64,000 nucleotides of DNA from Bicyclus anynana. Lineage: Eukaryota > Arthropoda > Insecta > Lepidoptera > Nymphalidae. Every line of letters starts with the position of its first letter. Within the stretch, counting starts at the first letter, position 1. The translations under genes and the position numbers were made by a program. Location of the stretch: positions 2,698,897 through 2,762,896 of the forward strand of contig NC_069109.1 of NCBI RefSeq assembly GCF_947172395.1. Reading direction: 5' to 3'. Below the pieces are notes generated by a model. The model did no database searches. It saw only the letters and a list, made by a program, of their open reading frames with translations, and had not been told where the DNA came from. Positions 47,396 through 60,297 of the stretch are shown in pieces.

Positions 47396-48134
47396 CAGAG
47401 ATAAAGTTTGGAAATTTTGACTTTGTGAGGTTGTAATTGTTGAGGTTTTTATTCGTTTTTGTATTCCCACGGGAACGGAAAGCATAAGCGGGTATAGTAA
47501 ACTAAATAAATTCATTTTGCTATTTTTTATTATATGTATACCTCCATGATATATTTTACGATGGTGCGTAATACTTAAAATGGCGTATCTACGTCACGTT
47601 CGGATAGTCGTATAAAATATTTTTTGATTGAATATAAATATCAAATTAATTGAAAACTTAGAAATATTTAGCATTATTTTTATTTCTGCCTTCTCACAAT
47701 ACGGTTTTACAATATTACTAAATAATTTATATATAGTAGGTACGCTTGGAAGTTGTAAAGGTTTTGTCACATAGACAATATTCTCTAGGAATTTTGCGAT
47801 TTTTCGTACTATTTTTAAACATTTATGATCCGACCGAATTGAACCCGGGCCTTCCAAGTTGAGAAACTTGCACTGCGTTGAAGAGGTATCGTATATGAGC
47901 ACCTAAAGTATCCGACGTGTAATACTTAAATCGATTCGAACAGTAGTAATGAAGCAGTGAAAGTATCGACCATCGACTTGAAGTACTTATTAAAAGAGTG
48001 TAAAAGTTGGCACTGTGTTACACAGTTTAGTAAGCACACAGTATGGTAACAACCGGAAATGGATGGAGTGGAATACACAAGCTTGTACCCGCAAGTTATC
48101 AGTAATCGTATAGCCTGCTTCTGTTAATAACAAA

Positions 48135-48490
48135 ATGAAAAAATGATTAATGAAAAAACCCGAATGTCATGAAATTATTAATTACACTCTCTATGAAGTC
48201 TCTTTCAGTGCGCTTTCATTTGAGACCCCACTCGAGTAGGTATATTTGCAGACACTAGGTTATTCTTCTCCACTTTCACACACAACTTTTAAAAAGCTCA
48301 ATCGATTTTTATCAAACATCTCTAAGAATACTCGCACATAAGTCACCTTCAATACAATAAAAACTAAATTCACTTCATCCGTTGGGGAGTTATGGTGCCA
48401 TAGACAGACTGACAGACAGACAGACAAACAGTTAGACAGAGACAGAAAGAAAGACGGACACTTCAAAATTATAACACCCCACTTTCTTTT
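48135..48490 (+). mobile_element. CTCGATCAAGTC-type element, old copy
   Basis: AAAACCCGAATGTCATGAAA, CACTCGAGTAGGTATATTTG and an expanded CAGACAGACAGAC run at 48409-48430. Confidence 0.7.
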
Positions 48491-48888
48491 CAACCTATTT
48501 TAACGGCCCTACAGGGCTAGACCTCCGTTGGTATAAGAAAAAGGGTAAGGAGCTAACAAGAACGAAGCCACATATGGACCGATGAGGCAGTATAGATAGT
48601 AGATATTATCAAACAAATCCGTATTTTACACACTTCTAATTTTGCGACAAGAATCAATTTCGACAGGATATATGACTAAGAAATGAGATTATTTCTTGGC
48701 AAGAAATAGGCATGTTATTGCATGTTTACATTTGATTTGAATTAATGCCAGATATTTTTTGTATTACTTATTGGTATGTATTTATACTCACTTTTAATTT
48801 AATCAGTTAAAATTATGAATTTTAGTAATTAAAAAGTATCTAAAATCCTCGGGAATTCAATAATTTCCTCCGTTCAAAAAGTGACAGC

Positions 48889-49200
48889 CTTGCCGTGATA
48901 GCCCAGTGGATATGACCTCTGCCTCCGATTCCGGAGGGTGTGGGTTCGAATCCGGTCCGGGGCATGCACCTCCAACTTTTCAGTTGTGTGCATTTTAAGA
49001 AATTAAATATCACCTGTCTTAATCGGTGAAGGAAAACATCGTGAGGAAACCTGCATACCAGAGAATTACCTTAATTCTCTGCGTGTGTGAAGTCTGTCAA
49101 TCCGCATTGGGCCAGCGTGGTGAACTATTGGCCTAACCCCTCTCATTCTGAGAGGAGACTCGAGCTCAGCAGTGAGCCAAATATGGGTTGATGACGACGA
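48889..49200 (+). mobile_element. SINE family A, full-length reference copy
   Basis: CCGTGATAGCCCAGTGGATA (A box) and GTGGGTTCGAATCCGGTCCG (B box) head; body GAGGAAACCTGCATACCAGA, CCGCATTGGGCCAGCGTGGT, TCTCATTCTGAGAGGAGACT; end TATGGGTTGATGACGACGA. About 310 bp. Confidence 0.92.
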
Positions 49201-50385
49201 AAAAGTGACATCATTTTTTACGTGAACGAGTTCAAGCAATCAATAGAAAAGTGTCTTTAGACATTTGTGGCGTCAAAGTCTACGATCGCTTAAAATGGCT
49301 GGGTTGTAATAAAAAATACTGTTTCTTTTGCAAAAAATAATCACGTTTTATAGTACTTGGAAATTTATTTTGACTTTGAAAATCGATTAACAATAAACAA
49401 ATTCCGTACTGTCTCTCGCTTTCTCTACATACCTACTTAGTCGTTACGTCCATGTTAAACCACTCTGTACGATTGCCAAACTGTGGCAAAAGTTAAGTTA
49501 GTGGTAAACCATAGTTCAGTTTTAACTGTGCAGTTTCGTTATATCTGCTTAACTGTTCCAACATCTAGGAATTTGAACCAGATTAATTGCAACCGTTGAG
49601 CCGAAGACATTTATATGTACAAAATTTACAACTTAACGGCGGGCAATTTTGGATGTAAATTTTCAAAATTATCAGTTTAACTGCTTCACTGGTTAAGTCA
49701 AGGATTTTAATTTTCTCTGTGGATAAGCGGCTATGCATGTCTTACTAGTCAAAATTAAAAATAGTTTATTAAATAATTAATATTGTAGAGGTTGTAAGGT
49801 GGTAATCTAGGGATTTCTACTGGACCGATTTTGAAAATTGTTTTACTACTAGTAAGCCACGTCATTTGTAAGTGTCACAGGCTATATTTTAGTCCTGTAT
49901 TCCCACGGGAACGGGAACTACACAGGATAATCAGCGGGCGTCTTTAATTTTGAATTAACCCATATTCCCGTTTTACTCCAAATCAGTCGGTAAGACTGAT
50001 TTGGAGTTAGTCTTTGTGTGCGACAAAAAAAAATATAAGTTTTTTTATTTATTATACATATAGGAAGGTAATATTGAGTCTCTTAAAAATCTATTTATAC
50101 AAATCGAATACCGAATTTGTACGTATAATGCCTACCCTAGTTAAAAACTCCGTGCACGCCACCGGCTTCAGAAATACCAACACAACATAATCAAAGCCAT
50201 GATCGACGCATGCAAATGATCTATAGATCCATGGATCATTATCGATCCGCGATCGCACGCGCTTTTTGTCCGGCGTGGTTATGACAAGAGTAATGACATT
50301 GTCAAGGCGGACGGAGTGCCCGGGTAACGGGTTCCGTTCCCGCGTATGCCTATTTAAAGTAGGCTTTTATGGTATGCCGGTGATT
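49201..50385. other. upstream sequence without recognised genes
   Basis: A Helitron 3' fragment lies at about 49855-49930 and an AGTCTTACCGACTGATTTGG-type short inverted repeat at 49976-50012. Nothing else supported. Confidence 0.5.
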
Positions 50386-50389
50386 TTAT

Positions 50390-50455
50390 GACGCGTGGCG
50401 CAGTGCGTAGTGACCCCGCTTACTGTATCGCGGGTTCGATTCCCACGGTGTTTTA
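50390..50455 (+). mobile_element. SINE family D head fragment
   Basis: CGTGGCGCAGTGCGTAGTGA and CGGGTTCGATTCCCACG; stops soon after the B box. Confidence 0.6.
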
Positions 50456-50477
50456 TAGTGTCTAGGTGTGTTTATCT

Positions 50478-51105
50478 ATAATAATCATCATCATCATCAT
50501 CATGTCAGCCGATGGAGTCCACTGCAGGACACAGGCCTTTTGTAGGCACTTCCAAACATCACGATACTGAGCCACCTGCATCCAGCGAATGTCTGCGGCT
50601 CGCTTGATGTCGTCAGTCCACCTGGTGGGGTCGACCAACACTGCGCTTTCTAGTGCGGGGTCGCCATTCCAGCACTTTGGGACCCCCTCCATCGGCTCTT
50701 TGAACTATGTGCCCCGCCCATTGCCACTTCAGCTTCGCAACTCGTTGAGCTATGTCGGTGACTTTGGTTCTTCTGCGGATCTCCTCATTTCTGATTCGAT
50801 CACGCAGAGATACTCCGAGCATAGCTCGTTCCATCGCCCGCTGTGTGACTCTGAGCCTTCTTATGAGGCCCATAGTTAGCGACCAAGTCTCGGAACCATA
50901 GGTCATCACTGGCAACACGCACTGTTCGAAGACTTTTGTCTTCAGGCACTGAGGAATTTCGGACGAAAAGATGTCGCAAAGTTTCCCGAAAGCAGCCAGC
51001 CGAGTTGAATTCGGCGGTTCACCTCTTTCTCGAAACTGGACCTACCTAACTGGATCTTAAGTCCTAGGTATATGTATTCGTCTACAATTTCGAAATCAAT
51101 ATCTA
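50478..51105 (-). mobile_element. RTE-like LINE 3' region, longest copy
   Basis: The minus strand codes EYIYLGLKIQLGR, EKEVNRRIQLGW, then FEQCVLPVMTYGSETW and RVTQRAMERAMLGVSLRDRI RNEEIRRRTK, ending GRPHQVDWTDDIK-like text with frameshifts, then 3'UTR and (ATG)n tail at 50484-50502. Truncated before the RT catalytic motif. Confidence 0.88.
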
Positions 51106-51114
51106 TACTTATAA

Positions 51115-51570
51115 TAAAACTGTAACAGGTCCAATTCTGTACATTAAAGATATTTTGAAAAATTTTGTTGGGGGGGCATTATATAATCGATACTGAATCT
51201 AAAAATATTTTTTTAGATTTTTTGTCTGTCTGTCCATGTTTTTTTTTGTTATTCGGCCATCACGCTGAAGCTACTGAATGAATTCAAATGGAACTTGGCA
51301 CGGTTTAAGGCCATAATAGGGAGAAGGTTATATGATACTTTTTATTGCGAAAATAAAATAAGAAGGGGGTGAAATAGGGGTTGAAAGTTTCTATGGAAAG
51401 TCCTTCATTTTAAGAGTTAGAGTTTTAAAATTTTTTTCATAAATCATAAAAAGAATACGAAATATAATGTGATTATTTTTTTTTTAAATCAAGCCGTAAA
51501 GTGGTGAAATAGGGCTTGAAAGTTTATATTGATACATTCCACGCGGACGAAGTCGCGGGCATCCGCTAGT
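51115..51570 (-). mobile_element. CTAGCGGATG-type element, minus copy
   Basis: Ends CGAAGTCGCGGGCATCCGCT AGT; GGGGTGAAATAGGGGTTGAA and GTCTGTCTGTCCATG inside are the complement of 45032-45367. Confidence 0.65.
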
Positions 51571-51589
51571 CTATTACATAGTCTATGAC

Positions 51590-51745
51590 TTTGATTGCCC
51601 GTTGTAGAGTCAACATCCCCTGAGGATGCTCCGGTTTCGTGGTGAAACGTACGTAGAGAGTGTTTTGTCGGACCTGGGTGACGTTGTCGCATGGGTTCGT
51701 CGACTTTTCGCGGATGATAGCAAAATAAATAAATCATTATAAATA
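51590..51745 (+). repeat. half-copy of the foldback element
   Basis: GTAGAGTCAACATCCCCTGA, GATGCTCCGGTTTCG and GACCTGGGTGACGTTGTCGC match the right arm of 58020-58315. Confidence 0.85.
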
Positions 51746-52250
51746 GGAAATTTCCAAATATACCTTCTTTTATTTAAATTACAATGGTAGTGTAGTATAT
51801 ATGTACCTACTACCTACCTATATACGAGTAGTAAATATTATAAGCTCATAACTATGTACATCGGAAGAAAGTTATCATTGTACGAAACGCTTCGCTTTGA
51901 TATGTCGCCGTTCAAATTTAAAATAAGGCATAGTCAAAATAATCCGTGTTTATATACTCGTACATAAACTAAAACCTTAATTAATATTAATACCTACTAG
52001 CTATTAGGAAATAGACAATGTTATAAAATAACAATGGAGCAAGCAATTTGCAAGTAGCTTTTTTGTGAATGTGCATTTTAGTTTTTGCTAAATTTTTAAA
52101 TATTTATTTTAAGTTAATATTAAAGTATTTCTACGTATTAAAAGGATTTATTAAGCTTGCCTAATTTATAGGATCAAATACAATATATAAGGTTTTTACA
52201 GACAAAACAATAATAAAATCGTAAGAAGTCATCATCAACATCCCTTTTTT
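51746..52250. other. AT-rich, nothing recognised
   Basis: No gene, array or element end supported here. Confidence 0.4.
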
Positions 52251-52251
52251 T

Positions 52252-52800
52252 CTCACTTTTGAGCACGAGTCTCCTCTCAGAATTAGAGGCGTCAGACTAA
52301 TAGTCCACAGCACTGGCCCAATGAGGATTGGCAGACTTTACACACGCAGAAAATAAGGAAAATTCTCAGATAAGCAGGTTTCCTCACGATGTTTATCCAT
52401 TACCGTTTGAGACATGTCATCATTATCAACCCATATTCGGCTCACTTATGAGGTCGAGTCTCCTATCAGAATGAGAGGGTTTAGGCTAATAGTCCACCAA
52501 GCTGGCCCAATGCGGATTGGCAGACTTCACACACGCAGATAATTAAGAAAATTCTCTGGTATGGTGTCCTCGCGATGTTTTTCCTTTACCGTTTGAGACA
52601 CATGATATTTAATTTCTTAAAATGCACACTACTGAAAATGCATGCCTCGGACCGGATTCGAACCCACACCCTCTGGAATCAAAGGCAGAGTTCATATCCA
52701 CCGGGCTTTCACGGTTCTTGAAACATGTATATAAATAATATTTATATGTAAAAAAAAATCGAAGGCAGAGGTCACAACTGGGCTATCACGGCTTTAATAG
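52252..52800 (-). mobile_element. cluster of three SINE family A pieces, minus orientation
   Basis: 52252-52424 (3' half), 52425-52716 (almost full, ends with head complement GGACCGGATTCGAACCC) and 52757-52797 (head only). Successive same-orientation insertions or a tandem array. Confidence 0.85.
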
Positions 52801-53439
52801 ATTTATTTCATTCATCAATAACTAGTAAGAAATAAATGTGACCCGCTGGCGCCCGCTGACTGCAACACAATCACGTGTAATGCTCACAAGTGAATAGCGG
52901 CGTAATTGCTGACCCCAAAGCGATCTATAGATCCCCGCCGATCTATAGATCAATGATCGATAATAAACCACAAGAAAGTCCGACATGGTTCCTTTGAATT
53001 GAGTTACAAGTTATTATAATAATGTCTTTAGGTATTTTTAGCAAACTGTAATGGACTCTGGAATGTTCTGAATAATAACTATTTCTAAAATGTCACTTTA
53101 CTTAGAGGCCGTGGGTTCGATCCCTGAGCGAAGTAGTTATCGTAGTAGCTTAATATTGAGATATCCAAACTTCGTTTTTCCTTAAAAATACTTTAATTTT
53201 AATAAAGTGAATATATTGGTTATTATTACTTATAATTTATACATATAATTGATTCATTATAATTTTTTCATTTATTTATTTATCCGTTTTTTTATTTTTT
53301 AACAATATAATACAATACAAATCACTACTAAAAATATATAAAAAACAACAACCTAACACAAAAATCTTTCAGACTAATTGTTGCAGCTTATATTGCGATT
53401 TTACAATTTCGTTTATTCGCTGAGAAAAACACTTTCAGA

Positions 53440-53528
53440 CCATTTTCAGCCCGCTGTTGAGCACGAGTCTCATTTCAGAATGAGATGGCTTAGGCTAATA
53501 GCCCACCACGCTGGCCCGATGCGGATAA
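53440..53528 (-). mobile_element. SINE family A, 3' fragment
   Basis: TGAGCACGAGTCTCATTTCA and CACCACGCTGGCCCGATGCG. Confidence 0.75.
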
Positions 53529-54343
53529 ATGCGAATAAATACTTTAATTTTAATTATTTTTTGTGAATATATTTGCTATTATTATTTACATTATAATTCT
53601 CTTAATTATATATTTGTCCTATTTTTTATTTTTAACAATGTTAATTATACAAAACACTATTAAAATTCATAGAAAAAACAACCCTTGCGGGACATTTGAA
53701 TGCCAAAGCAACCGGCGGTCAGGGCTCCAGAGTGAGGAACCTCCTCACAACACGCGCCGTCTCAAGAATCACTGCCTTCTGTATCCGACTCTTGATCCAA
53801 TAGTTAAGTGAAAGCTTCTTATTTACATTAAGTATCATTATTTAAATTAATTACTGTGATATAAGATAATGAGCACACGTAAAGCTATGAGGGTTTCAAA
53901 GAAGGGTTGATAGAAGTCCACAACCCTTTTTTTTGTTATCACCATAAATGTTCTTCTTCTTAAAACTTTATTTTTTTTTAAAAACGAATATAATAACTTA
54001 TTTTCTAATGCTCCATAATTACAAGAATAGTTAACTGTACCTTTATTCCGTAATATTTTTAAGTCTCAAGGGAAAACTGAACAAAATAATGTACCATACA
54101 AAAACGCCATCCATCCATACAAACAAATTTATTCCTTGATTCATTAGTAATAAGAATGATATTCCAATGGATAAGTAGTAAAAAGAAACACCGCCGTTCC
54201 CAAGTGATTACAATTTTACAATAATTAATGGTCAACGACGCTACCGGACGCCATTTTGTATGGAAAGGGTGTCTTTTGTTAATTGTATGTATTTCTTTGT
54301 TTGACCGCAACACATTTTTGAAAACTACTGAATTTGATTTTTT

Positions 54344-54745
54344 TAGAGAGCCGTGATAGTCAGTAGATATGTCCTCTACCTTTGATTCGGAGGGCGTAGG
54401 TTCGAATCCGGTCCGGGGCATGCACCTCCAACTTTACAGTTGTGTGCATTATAAGAAATTCAATATCACGTGTCAAACGGTGAAGGAAAAACAGCGTGAG
54501 AAAACCTGCATACCAGAGAATTTTCTTAATTCTCTACGTGTGTGAAGTCTGCCAATCCGCATTGGGCCAGCGTGGTGGACTAAGGCCTAACCCCTCATCC
54601 TGAGAGGAGACTCGTGCTCAACAGTAAGTCAAATATGGGTTGTTAATGATGAATGATGATGATGAAATATCACCTGTGTCAAACGATGAAGGAAAAACAT
54701 TGTGAGGAAACCCGTTTATAATGAGAATTTTCTCAATTCTCACCA
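54344..54745 (+). mobile_element. SINE family A, near full copy plus a second body fragment
   Basis: Head GAGCCGTGATAGTCAGTAGA, B box GGTTCGAATCCGG, tail GATGAATGATGATGATGA at about 54645-54664; then a new body start AATATCACCTGTGTCAAACG to 54745. Confidence 0.88.
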
Positions 54746-54774
54746 ATCTCTTTTAATTTTACTAATATTAGTAT

Positions 54775-55165
54775 AAAAAGTTTGTATGGATGTTTGTTTG
54801 CATGTTTGTATGGATATTTGTTTGTATGTTTATTGCTCTTTAATACCGCAACTACTGAAGCGATTTGGCTGAAATTTTGAATGAAAATAGATTTTAATCT
54901 GGATTTCATTAGTCTGGATTTATTAGTCTGAATTTATTAGTCTGGATTTATTAGTCTGAATTTATTAGTCTGGATTTTATTAAATAGATTTTAGTCTGAA
55001 TAATGGAAATAGATTTAAGTCTGGGTAATGTAAATAGATTTTAGTCTGGATAATGGAAATAGATTTTAGTCTGGATTAACACATAGGCTACTTTTCATCC
55101 CGGAAAAATTCATGGTTCCCGCGGGATTGTGAAAAACTGAATTCCACGCGGGCGTCCGCTAGTAT
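54775..55165 (+). mobile_element. CGGGCGTCCGCTAGT-type element with internal GTCTGGATT repeats
   Basis: AAGTTTGTATGGATGTTTGT to ATTCCACGCGGGCGTCCGCT AGT. At 54895-55075 a short tandem expansion: TTTATTAGTCTG(A/G)A repeated about five times, then AATAGATTTTAGTCTGG units. Confidence 0.7.
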
Positions 55166-55549
55166 TATAATAAACAAAACCCCAAAAATATATTAATCGG
55201 TCAAACCGTTTTCGAGATATAGCAAGACTGATAAAAACCAATTGATTTTTATATATAGGATGATTTCGGCAACGCATCGGTGGAATGATAAATGGTGTTG
55301 AGACAAGTGTGGCAGGTGACGCCGGGCCACCTGCGTAGTATGCATGACAAATTGTTTACACACACACACCGCTATACAGGGTGCTTCGGAAAGTAAACGC
55401 CCTTAAAATATATACAGGGGGTCAAAAAAAAATTAATTTAAATTGTGATAAGTATTTTGTGTATTCTCGTAATATATTATACTATATGTATTAGCTAGCG
55501 ACTTTGTCCGCATAAAAACTCTTTGGTATTTTAACAGACATTCCATACA

Positions 55550-55712
55550 AACAGCCTCAACAGCTCAACAGTTAGAGCGGTTGGACTCATCACCGAGGGG
55601 TGGTGGTTCGATCCCCGCCCCGTTGGTCTATTGTCGTACCCACTCCTAGCACAGTATTTCCCGACTAGTTGGAGGGAAATGAGAATATAGGTCATATTTA
55701 AAAGATATGGCA
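55550..55712 (+). mobile_element. SINE family C
   Basis: AGCCTCAACAGCTCAACAGT head, GGTTCGATCCCC B box, CACTCCTAGCACAG and GACTAGTTGGAGG body. Confidence 0.78.
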
Positions 55713-55825
55713 AATATTCTTTGAAAAAAAAAAACTTACTCACTTATACACTCTCCACTCTTTTAAAGTAAGTCTATTTCACTACTCACGAGTTTAGTAT
55801 CATCAATAACGTTGATAATATTTGA

Positions 55826-56047
55826 CTCACTGTTTAGCACGAGTCTCCTCTCAGAATGACGGATTAGGCTAATAGTCCACCACGCTGGCCCAATGCGGAT
55901 TGGCAGACTTCACACACGCAGAGAATTAAGAAAATTCTCAGGTATGCTGGTTTCCTCACGATGTTTTTTCTTCACTGTTAACCTAAGCCCTCTCATTCTG
56001 AGAGCAGACTTGTGCTCAACAGTGAGCCATATATGGGTTGTTAATGA
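55826..56047. mobile_element. SINE family A, minus half joined to plus tail
   Basis: 55826-55978 reads in minus orientation up to TTTCTTCACTGTTA; 55979-56047 then reads the same family's tail in plus (CCTCTCATTCTGAGAGCAGA). Confidence 0.8.
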
Positions 56048-56679
56048 TGTAAATAGAAAATTCCTTTCCAGCTTCGTAGGTAATAAGTCTTCAAGGTAAG
56101 CAGTGCACTTTTACATCTACGAAATGCATCAAAACCCTCAAGTGTGAATGCACCTTTACAATATGTCAAATTAAAAAAAAACAGTTTTGACAAATGACGC
56201 GTTGACAGTCTGCGGCTTGTCGGGCAGGTACTTGGTTTTTGTGACCCACGCCTCCCCATTGTTGCGGCGTGGTGGGTTTGGGATGCCGCTAATTGATTTT
56301 GTATTTTTTTTTCGGATTACGTTACATGGAATGAAATAATTGATGTTTTTAAACTGTATTATATAAGTTGTAGGTACTTTATAATTTAAATATCACGTGT
56401 CTCAATTTTTTTTTCTTAGTTAGTTAGGTGTTCAGGGATCGAAACCCCGAAAAATATAAATACTTTATTTAGGATTTTTAGACTCACGCTATTCCAACTA
56501 TATTATAAAGAGGCAAGATTTGATTGTTTTTTTTTTGATTGTGAATATTTAATAGGCTCTACAACTAATAGGCCCATTTGAATATTTCTTTCACCATCAG
56601 AATCCCAGATTATCCCTGATGAACATAGGCTATATTATATCCCCGTTTTTCCACAACCTGCAGGAAATATGCTAAAAAA

Positions 56680-57020
56680 TAAGTTGATATATAACATAGA
56701 AAATTTTGAAAAACCCCCGAAGGTCAAGAAATTATTAATCACACTCTCGATCAAGTCATTAATATTCACTTTCAGTGCGCTTTCATTTGAGACTCCACTC
56801 GAGTATATTTGCAGACATTCGGTTATTCTTCCCCACTTTCACCCCCACAACTTTTAATCGGCTCAACCGATTTTCATCAAACATGTCTAAGAACACTCGC
56901 ACATAAGTCACCTTTCATACAAAACAAACTAAATTGAAATCGTTTCATCCGTTCGGGAGATATGGTGCCACAGACAGACAGACACGTCAAACTTATAACA
57001 CCCCTCTTTCTCGTCGGAGA
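56680..57020 (+). mobile_element. CTCGATCAAGTC-type element
   Basis: CCCCCGAAGGTCAAGAAATT, CACTCTCGATCAAGTCATTA, through to CAGACAGACACGTCAAACTT. Most complete copy. Confidence 0.75.
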
Positions 57021-57029
57021 TTAACAAAA

Positions 57030-57095
57030 TAGGTCCAACCGGGAATCGAACCCGACTCATAACAACTGCGTAGTCTGAACAGGGTCCGTCAATCT
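57030..57095 (-). mobile_element. tRNA-like fragment
   Basis: The minus strand has GGGTTCGATTCCCGGTTGG (B box) after CTACGCAGTTGTTATGAGTC. No matching acceptor stem or A box, so a SINE head remnant and not a tRNA gene. Confidence 0.4.
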
Positions 57096-57701
57096 AGTAT
57101 TCCAACAATTTCTCCTCACAAATCTCTTTGATTACTGATTTTATCTTTCATTTCGATCGCCGTTTGTACTTTGCCGACGTTTTATCTCTCATCGGATGCC
57201 CACTCAGCATCTCTGCGGTGGGATCGTCTTGTCTCACCTACTGATCGGATAAAAGAGGGTTGTGTTTAGGAAATTCGATCCCGAATTTTCGAGATCCCGG
57301 ATCAACTAACAAGAGCGTTTGTGAAGCGTTTGTGAAAAAATATTTCGCAAAAAAAAAACCTTTACGATTTAATCGGCTTTAGTTGCGTCATTGGCTTGGC
57401 ACCGCCTTCAAAGTGATCAGAAGGTAGCAAATACGATGTTATTTTTCGTTTCAAGTTTCATTTGAATTCATTTAGTAGTTTCAGCGTGATGCCCGAATAA
57501 CAAAAAACACTGGCAGACAGACAGACAGACTGACAGAGAACTTCAGTATCGATTATATAATGCCCCCCAACAAAAATTTTCAAAATATCTTCAATATACA
57601 GAATGTACAGAATTCGTATTATAAGTATAGATTCTAGATGGCGCTGTCCGTTATGCCACGATAACGTTTGTTGTTACAAATGGTATAAGTAAAATCTCAA
57701 A

Positions 57702-57940
57702 TCTATACTAATATATAAAGCTGAAAAGTTTGTTTGTTTGTCTGTTTGTTTGTTTGTTTGTTTTGATTGATTGATTGAACGCGCTAATGTCTGGAACTAC
57801 TGGTCCGATTTGAAAAATTCTTTTAGTGTTAGTCACTGTTAGATAGCACATTTATCGAGGAAGGCTATAGGCTTCATATTATCCCCGTATTCCTACTGGA
57901 ACGAGAACCACGCGGGTGAAACCGCGCGGTGTCAGCTAGT
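57702..57940 (+). mobile_element. short non-autonomous Helitron
   Basis: TCTATACTAATATATAAAGC, an expanded (TTTG)n block, and CCGCGCGGTGTCAGCTAGT end. Confidence 0.85.
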
Positions 57941-58019
57941 TGCGAATAAGTGTATAGAATTCGACCAGTTTTATTATAAGTATAGATATATAGATAGGTA
58001 TAGATAAAAAAATCATCAT

Positions 58020-58315
58020 CCCTTATTATATAATGATTTATTTATTTTGCTATCATCCGCGAAAAGTCGACGAACCCATGCGACAACGTCACCCAGGTCC
58101 GGCAAAATACTCTCTACGTACGTTTCACCCCGAAACCGGAGCAAATGCAAATTTTGACTTTGCAATTGCACGTTGTAGAGTCAACATCTCCTGAGGATGC
58201 TCCGGTTTCGGGGTGAAACGTAACGTAGAGAGTATTTTGCCGGACCTGGGTGACGTTGTCGCATGGGTTCGTCGGCTTTTCGCGGATGATAGCAAAATAA
58301 ATAAATCATTATATA
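58020..58315. repeat. foldback element: ~120-bp inverted arms
   Basis: Left arm ATTTATTTTGCTATCATCCG ... GAAACCGGAGCA and right arm TGCTCCGGTTTCGGGGTGAA ... ATAGCAAAATAAATAAATCA are near-exact complements around a ~50 bp spacer. A single arm occurs at 51590-51745. Confidence 0.92.
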
Positions 58316-58737
58316 ATCATGATGAACTTCCGCAAAGTAACGCCTGCTTCTATCCAATATCATCATCCCTATTATAATGAAAATTTAAATCGGTCAAACA
58401 AGTTTTACATTTTAGCGCACCCAACACCAACTTAATCAAAGAGTCAATCATGCTGCATTTACATTATGCACTTCATAAAAGATATCCATTTAAATATATC
58501 GATCGCGATGCAAAATCACGAGTTACCGAGAAAGCGTACAACAGACAGACTGACAGCTGCATAGGTGGGCGTGGCTGGAAGCGGTCACTCACTGCAGTCA
58601 GTGTCTGAATACCTGACTCACTGCAAAGGGCGCTTATTGCAATTTATATGACAGCGTACCTTGCTTTAGTTAAATCATTTTGAGTAACCGACTTTAATAA
58701 AGGAGGGTTTCATGCCTGCGATTTTCTTATTAAATTA

Positions 58738-58935
58738 ACTAATAGACGCCGCGCGGTTTCACTCGCGTGGTTCCCGTTTCCGTAGGAATACGGGGATAAA
58801 ATATAGCATTTAGCCTTCCTCGATAAATGGGCTATCTAAAACTGAAAGAATTTTTCAAATCGAACTAGTAGTTCCTGAGATTAGCGCGTTTAATCAAACA
58901 AACCAAACTCTTCAGCTTTATAATATTAGTATAGA
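58738..58935 (-). mobile_element. short non-autonomous Helitron, minus copy
   Basis: ACGCCGCGCGGTTTCACTCG to TTTATAATATTAGTATAGA. Confidence 0.83.
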
Positions 58936-59751
58936 TCATCCGATTACTTACTTATCAATACATATATGTAATATATTAAATTGAAGTGTCTGTCTGTGAA
59001 TTCAAGATATCTTTCTCAAGTGTATTTGCATAGATGGGCGTGGCTGGAAGCGGTCACTCACTGCAGTCAGTGCTTGAATACCTGACTCACTGCAAAGGGC
59101 GCTTATTGCAATTTATATGACAGCTTACTTTACTTGAGTTAAATAACCAACTTCGTTTTAAATGATCGAATTTAATAAAGGAGGTTTTAATGTCTACGGT
59201 TTTGTTTTAAAACTACTAATCCAGTTGTTTATATTAAATTGATTTGTCTGTCTGTGATTTAAAAATAAAACTTAAGTTAAATCATTTTGAGTAACCAACT
59301 TTAATAAAGGAGGGTTCATGTTGGCTATTTTCTTATGACACTACTAATTCAGTTGCGTATCAATACATATAATATATTAAATTGAAGTGTTTGTCTGTGA
59401 TTTAAAAATATATTTCTCAAGTGCTTCTAGTTACTAACAAGTACGTTACTAAACGTTACTAAAACACAGTTTTTTTTTAAATTTCTATCTGTTTGCTTGT
59501 TTATGCGTGAATACCAAGAAAGCGTACAACAGACAGACTGACAGCTGCATAGGTGGGCGTGGCTTGGAGCGGTCACTCACTGCAGTCAGTGCCTGAATAC
59601 CTGACTCACTGCAAAGGGCGCTTATTGCAATTTATATGACAGCTTACCTTACTTGAGTTAAATCATTTCGAGTAACCGACTTTAATAAAGGAGGGTTCAT
59701 GTTCACGGTTTTCTTATAAAACTATTATCCAGTTACTTACATATAATATAC

Positions 59752-60297
59752 TAGCGGATGCCCGCGACTTCGTCCGCGTGAAACTCGATGTAAACTTTCA
59801 ACTACCGCTACCCTACCCCTACCCTACCCTACCTCTACCCTACCCCTACCCTACCCCTACCCCTACCCTACCTCTACCCTACTCCTACCCCAACCCTACC
59901 CCTACCCTACCCTACCCCGTTTTCTAATTATTATTAATATGAACTTTATACAATAACAATAAAGCTCAAATTGACTACGTTTTAGTTACAAATCATTTGT
60001 ATGTATAGTTTTTAATTAACAAATAAAATATAAGGGTTGATCGTAGAGGGGTGAAATTTTAGGGTTGTATGTATTTTTGTATGCTGTGTCATAAAAACAA
60101 AAAATTTTGCCTAAAAAATAAAAAAAAAATTTAGGGGTGGACTACCCTTAACATTTAGGGGTTTGAAAAATAGATGTTGGCCGATTCTCAGACCTACTAA
60201 ATATGCACAAAAAATTTCATCAAAATCGAAAAAAGGTCGAGCCGTTTCGGAGGAGTTCAATGTCGAACACCGCGACACGAGAATTTTATATATTAGA
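59752..60297 (+). mobile_element. CTAGCGGATG-type element with long CTACCC tract
   Basis: CTAGCGGATGCCCGCGACTT, CTACCC/CTACCCC tract at 59805-59918, then GGTCGAGCCGTTTCGGAGGA and TTTTATATATTAGAT. Longest copy of its type here. Confidence 0.7.

Noticed and set aside
48889..48970. tRNA gene from A-box and B-box matches
   Set aside because: The same head occurs many times with a conserved ~230 bp non-tRNA body; it is a SINE head. The same applies to SINE families B, C and D.
51489..51737. 82-codon minus-strand frame containing PRKVDEPMRQRHPGPTKHSL
   Set aside because: It lies on the foldback-element arm and recurs at 58181-58366; repeat-derived.
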